This document shows, in pieces, positions 28,128 to 36,498 of a stretch of 64,000 bases of DNA (positions are counted from its first letter, which is position 1; every line of letters starts with the position of its first letter). The DNA comes from Kribbella solani (GTDB lineage: Bacteria > Actinomycetota > Actinomycetes > Propionibacteriales > Kribbellaceae). The stretch spans positions 6,820,001 through 6,884,000 of the forward strand of contig NZ_JACHNF010000001.1 of assembly GCF_014205295.1 (NCBI RefSeq), written 5' to 3'. Made by a program: the position numbers and the translations under genes. A model generated the notes under the pieces. It made no database searches, had not been told where the DNA came from, and saw only the letters and a list, made by a program, of their open reading frames with translations.

Positions 28128-29719
28128 TGAGCGAGCAGACCTCGATTCCCGCGGATCCGGAGCTTGATCCGACGGCGTCGTACGCGACCGATCAGGCAGT
28201 CATCCGCCGGTTGTCGGGGTTGCTACGCGCGACGGCCGGAACCAGGACGTCGTACGCGCCGGCCACCGGTCAGCCGATCGCCGACCTGCCGGTGTCCAGC
28301 GAGGACGATGTGATCGCCGCGGTCCGGCTGGCTCGGAAGACGCAGGAGAGCTGGCGGCGGGTGCCGCTGGCCGAGCGGGCCGCGATCCTGCTCCGGTACC
28401 ACGACCTGGTGCTCGACCACCGGCACGAGTTGGTCGACCTGATCATTCGTGAGTCCGGCAAGGCGCGGAAGCAGGCGTTCGAGGAGCTCGCCCACGTCGC
28501 GCTGACCGCGCGGTACTACGGCCGCAAGGCGTACGAGCTGCTCGAACCGCAGCGCAAGCTCGGCATCTTCCCGGTGCTCACCCGCGCCGAGCAGCGCTTC
28601 GTACCCAAGGGGGTCGTCGGCGTCATCTCGCCGTGGAACTACCCGCTGACGATGGCGATCTCGGACGCGCTGCCCGCGATCCTGGCCGGCAACACGGTCG
28701 TCCACAAGCCGGACAGCCAGACGCCGCTGACCGCACTGCGCGGCATCGAGCTGCTGTACGAGGCGGGGCTGCCCCGCGATGCCTGGCTCGCGGTGAACGG
28801 CGACGGCCCCACGGTCGGCGGCGCGCTGATCCAGAACGTGGACTACATCTGCTTCACCGGCTCGACCAAGACCGGCCGGCTGGTCGCGAAACAGTGCGGC
28901 GAGCGGCTGATCGGCTGCAGCCTGGAGCTCGGCGGCAAGAACCCGATGCTCGTACTGCGTGACGCCGACGTCAATCGGGCCGCCGAAGGCGCCATCCGGG
29001 CCTGTTTCGCGAACGCCGGCCAGCTGTGCGTCTCGATGGAACGCCTGTACGTCGCGGACCAGGTGTACGACGCATTCGTGACCGCCTTTGTCGACCGGGT
29101 GAAGAAGATCCGGCTGAGCGCGGGTACCGGCTGGGATGTCGACATGGGCTCACTGATCTCCAAGGCCCAGCTGGAGACGGTCACCCGGCATGTGGAGGAC
29201 GCGCGTACGCAGGGCGCGACCGTACTTGCCGGCGGCAAGCCCCGGCCGGACATCGGCCCGCTCTTCTACGAGCCGACCGTCCTGTCCGGCGTCACACCCG
29301 CGATGGAGTGCTTCGACAACGAGACCTTCGGCCCGGTGGTTTCGATCTACCGGTTCTCGGACGAGTCGGAGGCGATCCAGCGGGCCAACGAGGGTGAGTA
29401 CGGGCTGAACGCCAGCGTCTGGACCCGCGACGGCCGCCGTGGTCGCGCGGTCGCCGCGCAGCTGATGGCCGGTACGGTCAACGTGAACGAGGGGTACGGC
29501 GCGACGTTCGGCTCGATCGACACCCCGATGGGCGGCATGCGGTCGTCCGGCCTCGGCCGCCGGCAGGGCGTCGAAGGCATCCGCCGGTACGTCGAACCGC
29601 AGGCGATCGCCACCCAGCGCCTGATCCCGATCGCCGCCTCGCACGGAATCTCCGACGAGAAGTTCGCCGACCTGATGACGGGCGCCCTTCGGGTGCTGAA
29701 GAAGATCGGCCGCCCATGA
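28127..29719 (+). CDS. gabD2: Succinate-semialdehyde dehydrogenase (NADP+), GabD2-like
   Basis: A 530-residue aldehyde dehydrogenase that oxidises succinic semialdehyde to succinate. WNYPLTMAISDALPAILAGN binds the cofactor, LELGGKNPML has general base Glu267, and ANAGQLCVSMERLY has nucleophile Cys301. The sequence resembles mycobacterial GabD2. Its TGA overlaps the ATG of the flavoenzyme gene, so the two are translated together. Substrate specificity is assigned by family resemblance; other aldehydes remain possible. Confidence 0.88.
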   Translation: MSEQTSIPADPELDPTASYATDQAVIRRLSGLLRATAGTRTSYAPATGQPIADLPVSSEDDVIAAVRLARKTQESWRRVPLAERAAILLRYHDLVLDHRHELVDLIIRESGKARKQAFEELAHVALTARYYGRKAYELLEPQRKLGIFPVLTRAEQRFVPKGVVGVISPWNYPLTMAISDALPAILAGNTVVHKPDSQTPLTALRGIELLYEAGLPRDAWLAVNGDGPTVGGALIQNVDYICFTGSTKTGRLVAKQCGERLIGCSLELGGKNPMLVLRDADVNRAAEGAIRACFANAGQLCVSMERLYVADQVYDAFVTAFVDRVKKIRLSAGTGWDVDMGSLISKAQLETVTRHVEDARTQGATVLAGGKPRPDIGPLFYEPTVLSGVTPAMECFDNETFGPVVSIYRFSDESEAIQRANEGEYGLNASVWTRDGRRGRAVAAQLMAGTVNVNEGYGATFGSIDTPMGGMRSSGLGRRQGVEGIRRYVEPQAIATQRLIPIAASHGISDEKFADLMTGALRVLKKIGRP

Positions 29720-31416
29720 GTTTTGACTACGACGTCCTCGTCATCGGGTCCGGCTTCGGTGGCTCGGTCAGCGCGTTGCGGCTGACCGAGAAGGGGTACC
29801 GCGTCGCCGTGATGGAAGCCGGGGCGCGGTTCGAGGACGGGGCGTTCGCGAAGAACTCGTGGGACACCAAACGGTTTCTGTTCGCGCCGAAGCTCGGGAT
29901 GTACGGCATCCAGCGGATCAGCGCGCTCCGGGACGTGATCATCCTGTCCGGGGCGGGCGTCGGCGGCGGCAGTCTCGTGTACGCGAACACGCTCTACGAG
30001 CCGCTGCCCGCGTTCTACACCGATCGGCAGTGGGCGCACATCACCGACTGGAAGGCCGAGCTCGCGCCGTACTACGACCAGGCGAAACGAATGCTCGGCG
30101 TCGCGACGTACCCGGGTTTCTCGCCGGCCGACAAGGTGATGAAGCAGGTCGCCGAGGACATGGGCGTCGGTGACACGTTCCACCCGACACCGGTCGGCGT
30201 GTTCTTCGGCGAAGCCGGTGTCGAGGTCGACGATCCGTACTTCGGCGGCGCCGGCCCACGGCGTACCGGCTGCATCGACTGCGGTGAGTGCATGACCGGC
30301 TGCCGGCACAACGCGAAGAACACCCTGACCAAGAACTACCTGTACCTGGCCGAGAAGTCCGGCGCCGAGGTGTACTCGCTGACCACCGTCACGTCGGTCG
30401 TCCCGCTGCCCGAAGGCGGGTACGCCGTGGACACCGTGCGTACGTCGAACCGCAAGGTCACCCGGCGCTTCACCGCGCGGCAGGTGATCTTCGCGGCGTC
30501 CGCGCTGGGTACGGCGAAACTCCTGCACCGGCTGCGCGACGAGGGCAAACTGCCGCGCCTGTCGCAGCGCCTCGGCGTGCTGACCCGGACGAACTCCGAG
30601 TCGCTGCTCGGCGCGATCTCGCGGGAGCGGGACGTCGACTACACCCGCGGCGTGGCGATCACGTCGTCGTTCCATCCCGACGACATCACCCACATCGAGC
30701 CGGTCCGGTACGGCAAGGGCAGCAACGTGATGTCCTTGCTGCAGACGGTCCTGACCGACGGCGACGGCGACAAGCCACGGTGGCGTACGTGGCTGCGGGA
30801 GCTCGGCGTGCAGCGCAAGCACATCCGCCGCCTGTACGACCTGAAGCACTGGTCCGAGCGGACCGTGATCGCGCTGGTGATGCAGACCGCGGACAACTCG
30901 ATCACCACCTTCGGCAAGCGGGACCGGCTCGGGCGCTGGCGGCTGACCTCGAAGCAGGGTCACGGCGCGCCGAACCCGTCCTGGATCCCGGTCGCGAACC
31001 AGGTGGTCCGGCGGATGGCGAAGCTGATGAACGGTACCCCCGGCGGCACCATCGGCGAGCCGTTCAACGTGCCGATGACCGCGCACTTCATCGGCGGCTG
31101 CGCGATCGGCGACTCCGCCGAGACCGGCGTGGTCGATCCGTACCACCGGGTGTACGGGTACGACGGGCTGCACATCATGGACGGATCGGCCATTTCCGCG
31201 AACCTCGGCGTCAACCCGTCCTTGACGATCACCGCCCAGGCCGAGCGGGCGCTGTCGTTCTGGCCGAACAAGGGCGGTACCGACCCGCGCCCGGACCCCG
31301 GCAGCGCGTACCGGCGGATCGATCCGGTCAAACCGGAGCACCCGGTCGTACCCGCGGACGCACCCGGCGCGCTGCGTCTCCCGATCATTCCCAAACAGCC
31401 CGTGACGGAGCCGTAA
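29716..31416 (+). CDS. GMC-family FAD oxidoreductase, ChoD-like
   Basis: A 566-residue flavoprotein. VLVIGSGFGGSVSALRL is the FAD Rossmann motif. GCIDCGECMTGCRHNAKNTLTKNYLYLAE contains four cysteines in a ferredoxin-like spacing. GGCAIGDSAETGVVDPYHRVYGYDGLHIMDGSAI is the C-terminal FAD/active-site region. It resembles M. tuberculosis ChoD (annotated cholesterol oxidase), which also lies next to guaB3. The true substrate is uncertain, and no sterol cluster is nearby. Confidence 0.85.
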   Translation: MSFDYDVLVIGSGFGGSVSALRLTEKGYRVAVMEAGARFEDGAFAKNSWDTKRFLFAPKLGMYGIQRISALRDVIILSGAGVGGGSLVYANTLYEPLPAFYTDRQWAHITDWKAELAPYYDQAKRMLGVATYPGFSPADKVMKQVAEDMGVGDTFHPTPVGVFFGEAGVEVDDPYFGGAGPRRTGCIDCGECMTGCRHNAKNTLTKNYLYLAEKSGAEVYSLTTVTSVVPLPEGGYAVDTVRTSNRKVTRRFTARQVIFAASALGTAKLLHRLRDEGKLPRLSQRLGVLTRTNSESLLGAISRERDVDYTRGVAITSSFHPDDITHIEPVRYGKGSNVMSLLQTVLTDGDGDKPRWRTWLRELGVQRKHIRRLYDLKHWSERTVIALVMQTADNSITTFGKRDRLGRWRLTSKQGHGAPNPSWIPVANQVVRRMAKLMNGTPGGTIGEPFNVPMTAHFIGGCAIGDSAETGVVDPYHRVYGYDGLHIMDGSAISANLGVNPSLTITAQAERALSFWPNKGGTDPRPDPGSAYRRIDPVKPEHPVVPADAPGALRLPIIPKQPVTEP

Positions 31417-31451
31417 CAATTCCGCCATCGGCGGCCTGTTCGGCAAATGAA

Positions 31452-31483
31452 AAAACCTCAGCAATGTCACGTGCTGAGGTTTT
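31452..31483. terminator. Bidirectional terminator hairpin
   Basis: AAAACCTCAGCA (31452-31463) pairs with TGCTGAGGTTTT (31472-31483): 12 bp with A-tract on one side and T-tract on the other. It would stop transcripts from both strands. Confidence 0.85.
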
Positions 31484-31508
31484 CGAAAAGGGCCGTAAAA
31501 GGGAGCAA

Positions 31509-31550
31509 GCCCCTCGGGAACGTTTCCGCCCAAATCGTTTCCCGAGGGGC
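31509..31550 (-). terminator. Hairpin directly after the small minus-strand ORF
   Basis: GCCCCTCGGGAA (31509-31520) pairs with TTCCCGAGGGGC (31539-31550). Read on the minus strand it starts at the base after the TGA of the 39-codon ORF and is followed by TTGCTCCCTTTT, so it looks like that unit's terminator. Confidence 0.6.
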
Positions 31551-31670
31551 TCACTCAAGCCGGGGTGAGGCGCCCGGCGCTTGGGATCGGGTCACCAGCC
31601 ACAGCTGGCGACCCGAGCTCTTGGTTACTACCTTACCTCCGATTTCCAGGACTTTGGGCCTTGTGACCAC
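31551..31670 (-). CDS. Possible 39-residue small protein
   Basis: GTG 31670 to TGA 31551 encodes 39 residues containing KVLEIGGKVVTKSSGRQLWL and VTRSQAPGASPRLE. For the case: a plausible peptide, a hairpin terminator right behind the stop, and a TACGAT -10-like hexamer 11 nt upstream. Against it: no ribosome-binding site, about 70% GC at third positions (neighbours are far higher), and overlap with a strong stem that could be RNA structure. An alternative ORF with AGGAG starts at 31705 but ends after 21 codons. Confidence 0.3.
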   Translation of the reverse strand: MVTRPKVLEIGGKVVTKSSGRQLWLVTRSQAPGASPRLE

Positions 31671-31939
31671 TCTGCGTGCTGATCGTAATGATCAACATTC
31701 GTAGCTCCTGGTAACCGGGTGGCGGTCTTCCTTGCGGTAACCGCCTCTGCACACATCAACGAGCCCGTCTACAGGGGGTTACGAGGTTCCCCAGAAAAAT
31801 CCAAAAACTTTTCCCGGGAAGTGCGGAGAGTGGTCATGAGGCACTTCAGGCCCCCATGTTCCACGTGACGCCCGCCGCAGAACCGGCGTACCCGTCTGAC
31901 CTACTGTGAGCCGACCGAACTGATCAGGGCAGGAGAACC

Positions 31940-32935
31940 ATGAGCGACATCCTGGGCGTGGCACGTGAGCAGGTACTGGAACAGGGCACCGGGCTGAACC
32001 AGGAGCAACTGGCCGAGATCCTGCGGACGCCGGACGAGCAACTGCCCGAGCTGCTCGCGCTCGCGCACGACGTCCGGGTGAAGTGGTGCGGCGAGGAGGT
32101 CGAGGTCGAGGGGATCATCTCGCTGAAGACCGGCGGCTGCCCGGAGGACTGCCACTTCTGCTCGCAGTCCGGTCAGTTCACCTCACCGGTGCGGGCGGTC
32201 TGGCTGAACATCCCGGAGCTGGTCGAGGCCGCCAAGGAGACCGCGAAGACCGGTGCGACCGAGTTCTGCATCGTCGCCGCCGTCCGCGGCCCGGACGAAC
32301 GGCTGATGAGCCAGGTGAAGGCCGGCATCGAGGCGATCAACGCCGAGGTCGAGATCAACATCGCCTGCTCGCTCGGCATGCTCACGCAGGCGCAGGTGGA
32401 CGAGCTGAAGTCGTGGGGCGTGCACCGGTACAACCACAACCTCGAATCCGCGCGCTCGTACTTCGGCGACGTCGTCACCACGCACTCCTTCGAGGAGCGC
32501 TGGGAGACCTGCCTGATGGTGCGCGACTCCGGGATGGAGCTGTGCTGCGGCGGCCTGGTCGGGATGGGCGAGACACTCGAGCAGCGGGCCGAGCTGGCCG
32601 CGCAACTGGCCGAGCTGGACCCGCACGAGGTCCCGCTGAACTTCCTCAACCCGCGCCCGGGTACGCCGTTCGGCGACCTGGAGGTGATGGACGGCAAGGA
32701 CGCGCTGCGGACCATCGCCGCGTTCCGGCTCGCGATGCCGCGGACCGTGCTGCGGTACGCGGGCGGCCGCGAGCTGACGCTGGGCGACCTGGGTACGCGC
32801 GAGGGACTGCTCGGCGGGATCAACGCGGTCATCGTCGGCAACTACCTGACCACGCTGGGCCGCCCGGCGACCGCCGACCTGGACCTGCTGGCCGAGCTGA
32901 AGATGCCGGTCAAGGAACTTCAGAAGACGTTGTGA
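31940..32935 (+). CDS. bioB: Biotin synthase
   Basis: The radical SAM enzyme that inserts sulfur into dethiobiotin. The [4Fe-4S]-SAM motif is [13 protein letters not shown] (Cys67, Cys71, Cys74). [24 protein letters not shown] and [12 protein letters not shown] are further family blocks. 331 residues. AGGAG precedes ATG 31940. Its stop overlaps the GTG of bsaP, and bioA and bioF follow. Confidence 0.96.
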   Translation: MSDILGVAREQVLEQGTGLNQEQLAEILRTPDEQLPELLALAHDVRVKWCGEEVEVEGIISLKTGGCPEDCHFCSQSGQFTSPVRAVWLNIPELVEAAKETAKTGATEFCIVAAVRGPDERLMSQVKAGIEAINAEVEINIACSLGMLTQAQVDELKSWGVHRYNHNLESARSYFGDVVTTHSFEERWETCLMVRDSGMELCCGGLVGMGETLEQRAELAAQLAELDPHEVPLNFLNPRPGTPFGDLEVMDGKDALRTIAAFRLAMPRTVLRYAGGRELTLGDLGTREGLLGGINAVIVGNYLTTLGRPATADLDLLAELKMPVKELQKTL

Positions 32936-33153
32936 CCGAGGAAGAGGTTGTGGCTGGGACGTACTGCGGCCGCTGTGGTCGTGAGCTGACCGACGGCGGC
33001 CACGAGGACTGTCGCCGGGCGCTGGCCCTGGAACCGCCCAGGTACTGCGCCGACTGCCGGCGCCGGATGGTCGTCCAGGTGCACCCGATGGGCTGGACGG
33101 CCCGCTGCTCGGTCCACGGCGTGCTCGAGCCTGCATCGGAGGATCTGCGGTGA
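32932..33153 (+). CDS. bsaP: Biotin synthase auxiliary protein BsaP
   Basis: A 73-residue cysteine-rich protein. [31 protein letters not shown] and ARCSVHG give six cysteines in ribbon-like pairs, followed by the conserved [15 protein letters not shown] end. In mycobacteria the matching protein (Rv1590) is needed for BioB turnover. GTG 32932 overlaps the bioB stop and its own TGA overlaps the bioA GTG. This indicates coupled translation and supports a direct BioB partner role. Confidence 0.9.
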   Translation: MTEEEVVAGTYCGRCGRELTDGGHEDCRRALALEPPRYCADCRRRMVVQVHPMGWTARCSVHGVLEPASEDLR

Positions 33154-34457
33154 CACAGTTGAGTTGGCAACAGCGTGACGCGGAGCTGCTTTGGCACCCG
33201 TACTCGTCGCTCACCGCCCCGGACCCGATGCGGCTGGTTCGCGGCGCATCCGGCGTCCGGCTGGAACTGGACGACGGCGCCGGCGGTACGGTCGAGGCGA
33301 TCGACGCGATGTCGTCCTGGTGGTGCATGATCCACGGGTACCGCAACCCCGTCCTGGATGCCGCCGTCAAGAATCAGGTCGACGACTTCAGCCATGTGAT
33401 GTTCGGTGGGCTCACCCACGAACCGGCGATCCGGCTGGCCGAGCGGCTGGTGGAGATCACGCCGGCCCCGCTCCGGCACGTGTTCTTCGCCGACTCCGGG
33501 TCGGTGTCGATCGAGGTGGCGATCAAGATCGCGCTCCAGTATCAGGTTGCCCGCGGCAACAGTGGGCGGAACCGGATGCTGACCGTTCGGGGCGGGTACC
33601 ACGGCGACACGTTCGCGCCGATGAGCGTGTGCGATCCGGTGAACGGGATGCATTCGCTGTTCACCGGCACGCTGAAAGAGCAGGTGTTCGGCCCGCGGCC
33701 GCCGGCCGGATTGGACCGCGCGGAGGATGATCCGGAGCTGCAAGCCTGGATCGCCGGCATCACCGAGCTGGCCGAGAAGCACGCGGACGAGATCGCGGGC
33801 ATCATCATCGAGCCGGTGCTGCAGGGCACCGGCGGGATGTATCCGTACAGCCCGGTCTGCCTGCGGGTCCTGCGTGAGCTCGCCGACCGGCACGGTTTCC
33901 TGCTGATCCTGGACGAGATCGCCACCGGGTTCGGGCGGATCGGGACGTTGTTCGCGTCGGAGTACGCCGGGATCGATCCGGACATCCTCTGCGTCGGGAA
34001 GGCGATCACCGGCGGTTATCTGACGCTCGCGGCGATGCTGTGTACGACCGAGGTCGCGCACACGGTGTCGAACGGACCGGGCGGCGCGCTGATGCACGGG
34101 CCGACCTTCATGGCCAATCCACTCGCCTGTACGGTCGCGCTCGCGTCGATCGAGCTGCTGCTTTCGCAGGACTGGGCCGCGCGGGTGGCGTCCATCTCGG
34201 CCGGGCTTTCGGCGGGACTCGCTCGAGCGGCGGAGCTGCCGGTAGTGAAGGACGTTCGGGTGATCGGCGCGGTCGGTGTCGTACAACTCGATCGGCCGGT
34301 AGACGTACCGAAGGTGACGGCGGCGGCGCTCCGGCGGGGCGTGTGGGTGCGGCCGTTCCGCGATCTGGTGTACACGATGCCGCCGTACATCAGCACCGAC
34401 GACGACATCGCCACCATCGGTACCGCGATCACCGCCGCGGTCGAAGAGGCAGGCTGA
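33150..34457 (+). CDS. bioA: Adenosylmethionine-8-amino-7-oxononanoate aminotransferase
   Basis: BioA converts KAPA to DAPA using SAM as amino donor. The 435-residue fold-type I PLP enzyme has the PLP lysine in CVGKAITGG (Lys284), LILDEIATGFGRIG ahead of it and MSSWWCMIHGYRNP in the N-terminal part. FADSGSVSIEVAIKIALQ binds the cofactor phosphate. It starts with GTG overlapping bsaP. Confidence 0.95.
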   Translation: MTQLSWQQRDAELLWHPYSSLTAPDPMRLVRGASGVRLELDDGAGGTVEAIDAMSSWWCMIHGYRNPVLDAAVKNQVDDFSHVMFGGLTHEPAIRLAERLVEITPAPLRHVFFADSGSVSIEVAIKIALQYQVARGNSGRNRMLTVRGGYHGDTFAPMSVCDPVNGMHSLFTGTLKEQVFGPRPPAGLDRAEDDPELQAWIAGITELAEKHADEIAGIIIEPVLQGTGGMYPYSPVCLRVLRELADRHGFLLILDEIATGFGRIGTLFASEYAGIDPDILCVGKAITGGYLTLAAMLCTTEVAHTVSNGPGGALMHGPTFMANPLACTVALASIELLLSQDWAARVASISAGLSAGLARAAELPVVKDVRVIGAVGVVQLDRPVDVPKVTAAALRRGVWVRPFRDLVYTMPPYISTDDDIATIGTAITAAVEEAG

Positions 34458-34487
34458 TGCGCAGGACGTGGTACGAACGGAAGGCCC

Positions 34488-34528
34488 GCGGATGCTGACG
34501 GAAGCGGAGGGTGGCGGATGCTGACGGA
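34488..34528 (+). repeat. Duplicated start region before bioF with a 10-codon upstream ORF
   Basis: GCGGATGCTGACGGA occurs at 34488-34502 and again at 34514-34528. The second copy contains the bioF start. The first copy starts a short ORF (MLTEAEGGGC, 34492-34524) whose TGA lies 4 nt inside bioF, allowing translational coupling. Confidence 0.65.
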
Positions 34529-35633
34529 GTGGTTGGGGCCGAAGGCCGTGGCGCTGGAGACCCGCGGGTTGACGCGCCGGTTGCACGCGCGGGCAGCCGG
34601 CGACGACCTGATCGACCTCGCCGGCAACGACTACCTCGGCCTGAGCCGCGACTCACGCGTGATCGAAGCCGCCGCCGAAGCCGTCTGTACCTGGGGAACC
34701 GGGTCGACCGCATCCCGCCTCGTCACCGGCACCACCGCGCTGCACGAAGAACTGGAGCAGGAGCTCGCCGCGTACGCGGGCCAGGAATCAGCGCTCGTCT
34801 TCTCCTCCGGCTACCTCGCGAACCTCGGCGTCGTCACCGCCCTGGCCGGCCCGGGCACCCTGCTGATCTCCGACGAACACGTCCACGCCTCGCTCGTCGA
34901 CGCCTGCCGCCTGTCCCGCTCCCGGGTCGAGATCGTCCCGCACAACGACGTCGACGCGGTCGCGAAACTACTTGCCGAACGCAACGAACGGCACGCGGTG
35001 GTGATCACCGAATCGATCTTCAGCGTGCTCAGCGACGAAGCCCCGTTGACCGATCTCGCCGCGACCGCCCAGCAGTACGAGGCGTTGCTACTCGTTGACG
35101 AAGCCCACGGTTTAGGTGTCACGGGCAACGGCCACGGCTCCGTACACGCCGCCGGTCTCGCCGGACAGGACCACGTCGTGGTGACGATGACGCTGTCCAA
35201 GGCGATGGCTTCGCAAGGTGGCGTCGTACTCGGACCGTCCGTGCTGCGCGACCACCTGATCAACCGCTCCCGTCCGTTCATCTACGACACCGGCCTGAAC
35301 CCCGCCGCCGTCGCTGCCGCCCTGGCCGCCCTGCGCGTACTCCAAGCCGAACCGAACCGACCAGCCGCCATCCATGCGGCCACCGCCCGCCTCGCCGCCG
35401 CCTTCGACGTTCCGCCTCCCGCCGGCCCGATCGTTTCGATCCCGATGCCCGGCCCCCACGAAACCGTCCGCGCCGCCAACTTCTGCCACACGAATGGCAT
35501 CCGAGTCGGCAGCTTCCGCCCCCCATCCGTCCCCGACAACATCTCCCGCCTCCGCCTGACCGCCAACGCCACCCTCACCGACCTTGCCCTGACCCAAGCC
35601 ATCCGAACAATCCAAACCGCCCTCACCCCCTGA
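34518..35633 (+). CDS. bioF: 8-amino-7-oxononanoate synthase
   Basis: BioF condenses pimeloyl-ACP (or -CoA) with L-alanine to give KAPA. The 371-residue PLP enzyme shows NDYLGLSRD, GSTASRLVTG, SGYLANLGV, VDEAHGLGVTG and the PLP lysine Lys228 in MTLSKAMASQGG. It lies 60 nt after bioA. Between them is a direct repeat that duplicates the start region. ATG 34518 has GGAGGGTGG upstream. Confidence 0.95.
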   Translation: MLTEWLGPKAVALETRGLTRRLHARAAGDDLIDLAGNDYLGLSRDSRVIEAAAEAVCTWGTGSTASRLVTGTTALHEELEQELAAYAGQESALVFSSGYLANLGVVTALAGPGTLLISDEHVHASLVDACRLSRSRVEIVPHNDVDAVAKLLAERNERHAVVITESIFSVLSDEAPLTDLAATAQQYEALLLVDEAHGLGVTGNGHGSVHAAGLAGQDHVVVTMTLSKAMASQGGVVLGPSVLRDHLINRSRPFIYDTGLNPAAVAAALAALRVLQAEPNRPAAIHAATARLAAAFDVPPPAGPIVSIPMPGPHETVRAANFCHTNGIRVGSFRPPSVPDNISRLRLTANATLTDLALTQAIRTIQTALTP

Positions 35634-35832
35634 CCCCCACCCGGTCCCATCCCCGCACGAAACCATCCCCGCAGCCGAACCCTCCCCTTAGCGCGGCGCC
35701 GAACCCTGCACTTGAGGGGGCAAGTTCTGGGCGTACCGGCACCTGTTCCCGGGCCGCACACCTGCTCTTGGGCCGCACACCTGTTCGCGGACAGCACGCC
35801 TGGGGTCGCGGGTCGGCGCCTACACTCGGGTG
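35634..35832. other. bioF-bioD spacer with short repeats and a degenerate palindrome
   Basis: Contains GGGCCGCACACCTG twice (around 35749 and 35772). A sequence near 35697-35731 (AACCCTGCAC...GAGGGGGCAAG) recalls half of the dispersed palindromic element at 3554 and 57072. The bioD promoter is at its right end. No gene is seen. Confidence 0.5.
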
Positions 35833-35833
35833 A
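35821..35833 (+). promoter_or_regulatory. Leaderless promoter of bioD
   Basis: TACACT (35821-35826) ends 6 nt before ATG 35833. Confidence 0.5.
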
Positions 35834-36498
35834 TGCGCATCCTGCTCGTTACCGGCACCGACACGGGGGTCGGTAAGACCGTGACCACCGCCGCGCTCGC
35901 GGTGCGGGCCGCCGCTAGCGGGACGGTCGCCGTGGTCAAGCCGACCCAGACCGGTGTGGGACCGGGCGAGCCGGGTGATCTGAGCGACGTAGCGCGGCTG
36001 AGCGGGATCACGGACGGGTACGAGGGGATCCGGCTGCGTGATCCGCTGGCGGCGACCACCGCCGCGCGGCGCGAAGGGGTGGCGCTGCCGTCGGTCGAGA
36101 CGCAGGCCAAGCTGATCGAAGAGCTGGCCGGGACGCGGGACACCGTGCTGGTCGAGGGTGCCGGTGGGCTGCTGGTCGGGCTGGATGCCGAGGGCAACAA
36201 CCTGGCCGATCTCGCTGAGTACTTGACCACGCCGTTCAAGTTCGTGGTGGTCGCCCGTGCCGGGCTGGGGACGCTGAATCACACCGGGCTGACTGTCGAG
36301 GCACTGCGCGCTCGCGGGCTGGAGATCGCGGGGCTGGTGATCGGCAGCTGGCCGGAGGCTCCCGATCTCGCGGAGCAGTGCAACCTGGAGGATCTGCCGG
36401 CGACGACCGGAGTGCCGGTGATCGGGCGGATCCCCGCCGGGGCCGGGGAGTGGAGCCAGGAGGCATTCGTGGCATCCGCACCCGGATGGTTCAAGTGA
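35833..36498 (+). CDS. bioD: Dethiobiotin synthetase
   Basis: BioD closes the ureido ring of dethiobiotin from DAPA, CO2 and ATP. The 221-residue P-loop protein has VTGTDTGVGKTVTTAAL, VKPTQTGV and VEGAGGLLVGLD. A TACACT hexamer 6 nt upstream selects ATG 35833 rather than GTG 35830 and suggests an extra internal promoter. The TGA overlaps the GTG of the P450 gene. Confidence 0.94.
   Translation: MRILLVTGTDTGVGKTVTTAALAVRAAASGTVAVVKPTQTGVGPGEPGDLSDVARLSGITDGYEGIRLRDPLAATTAARREGVALPSVETQAKLIEELAGTRDTVLVEGAGGLLVGLDAEGNNLADLAEYLTTPFKFVVVARAGLGTLNHTGLTVEALRARGLEIAGLVIGSWPEAPDLAEQCNLEDLPATTGVPVIGRIPAGAGEWSQEAFVASAPGWFK

Larger units (their letters stand above)
31417..31939. other. 523-bp intergenic block rich in stem-loops between the choD-like gene and bioB
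   Basis: The block holds two terminator-like hairpins (31452-31483, 31509-31550). A third stem, CGGGTC-A-CCAGC...GCTGG-C-GACCCG, lies around 31588-31615, and two GGTAACC palindromes plus an ACCGCC/GGCGGT pair lie around 31709-31748. Base composition is clearly less GC-rich than the genes. A 39-codon minus-strand ORF (31551-31670) fits between the hairpins. A structured small RNA or a small-protein gene is possible; no known RNA family was recognised. Confidence 0.5.

Noticed and set aside
31447-31704. 85-codon plus-strand ORF across the block upstream of bioB
   Set aside because: It runs through two terminator hairpins, has no ribosome-binding site and no protein-like composition.
31741-31800. 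Possible BioQ-type operator (GTTACGAGGTTCC) upstream of bioB
   Set aside because: Only 8 of 10 defined positions agree with the remembered BioQ site and it lies far from the bioB start; not better than chance in this repeat-rich spacer.
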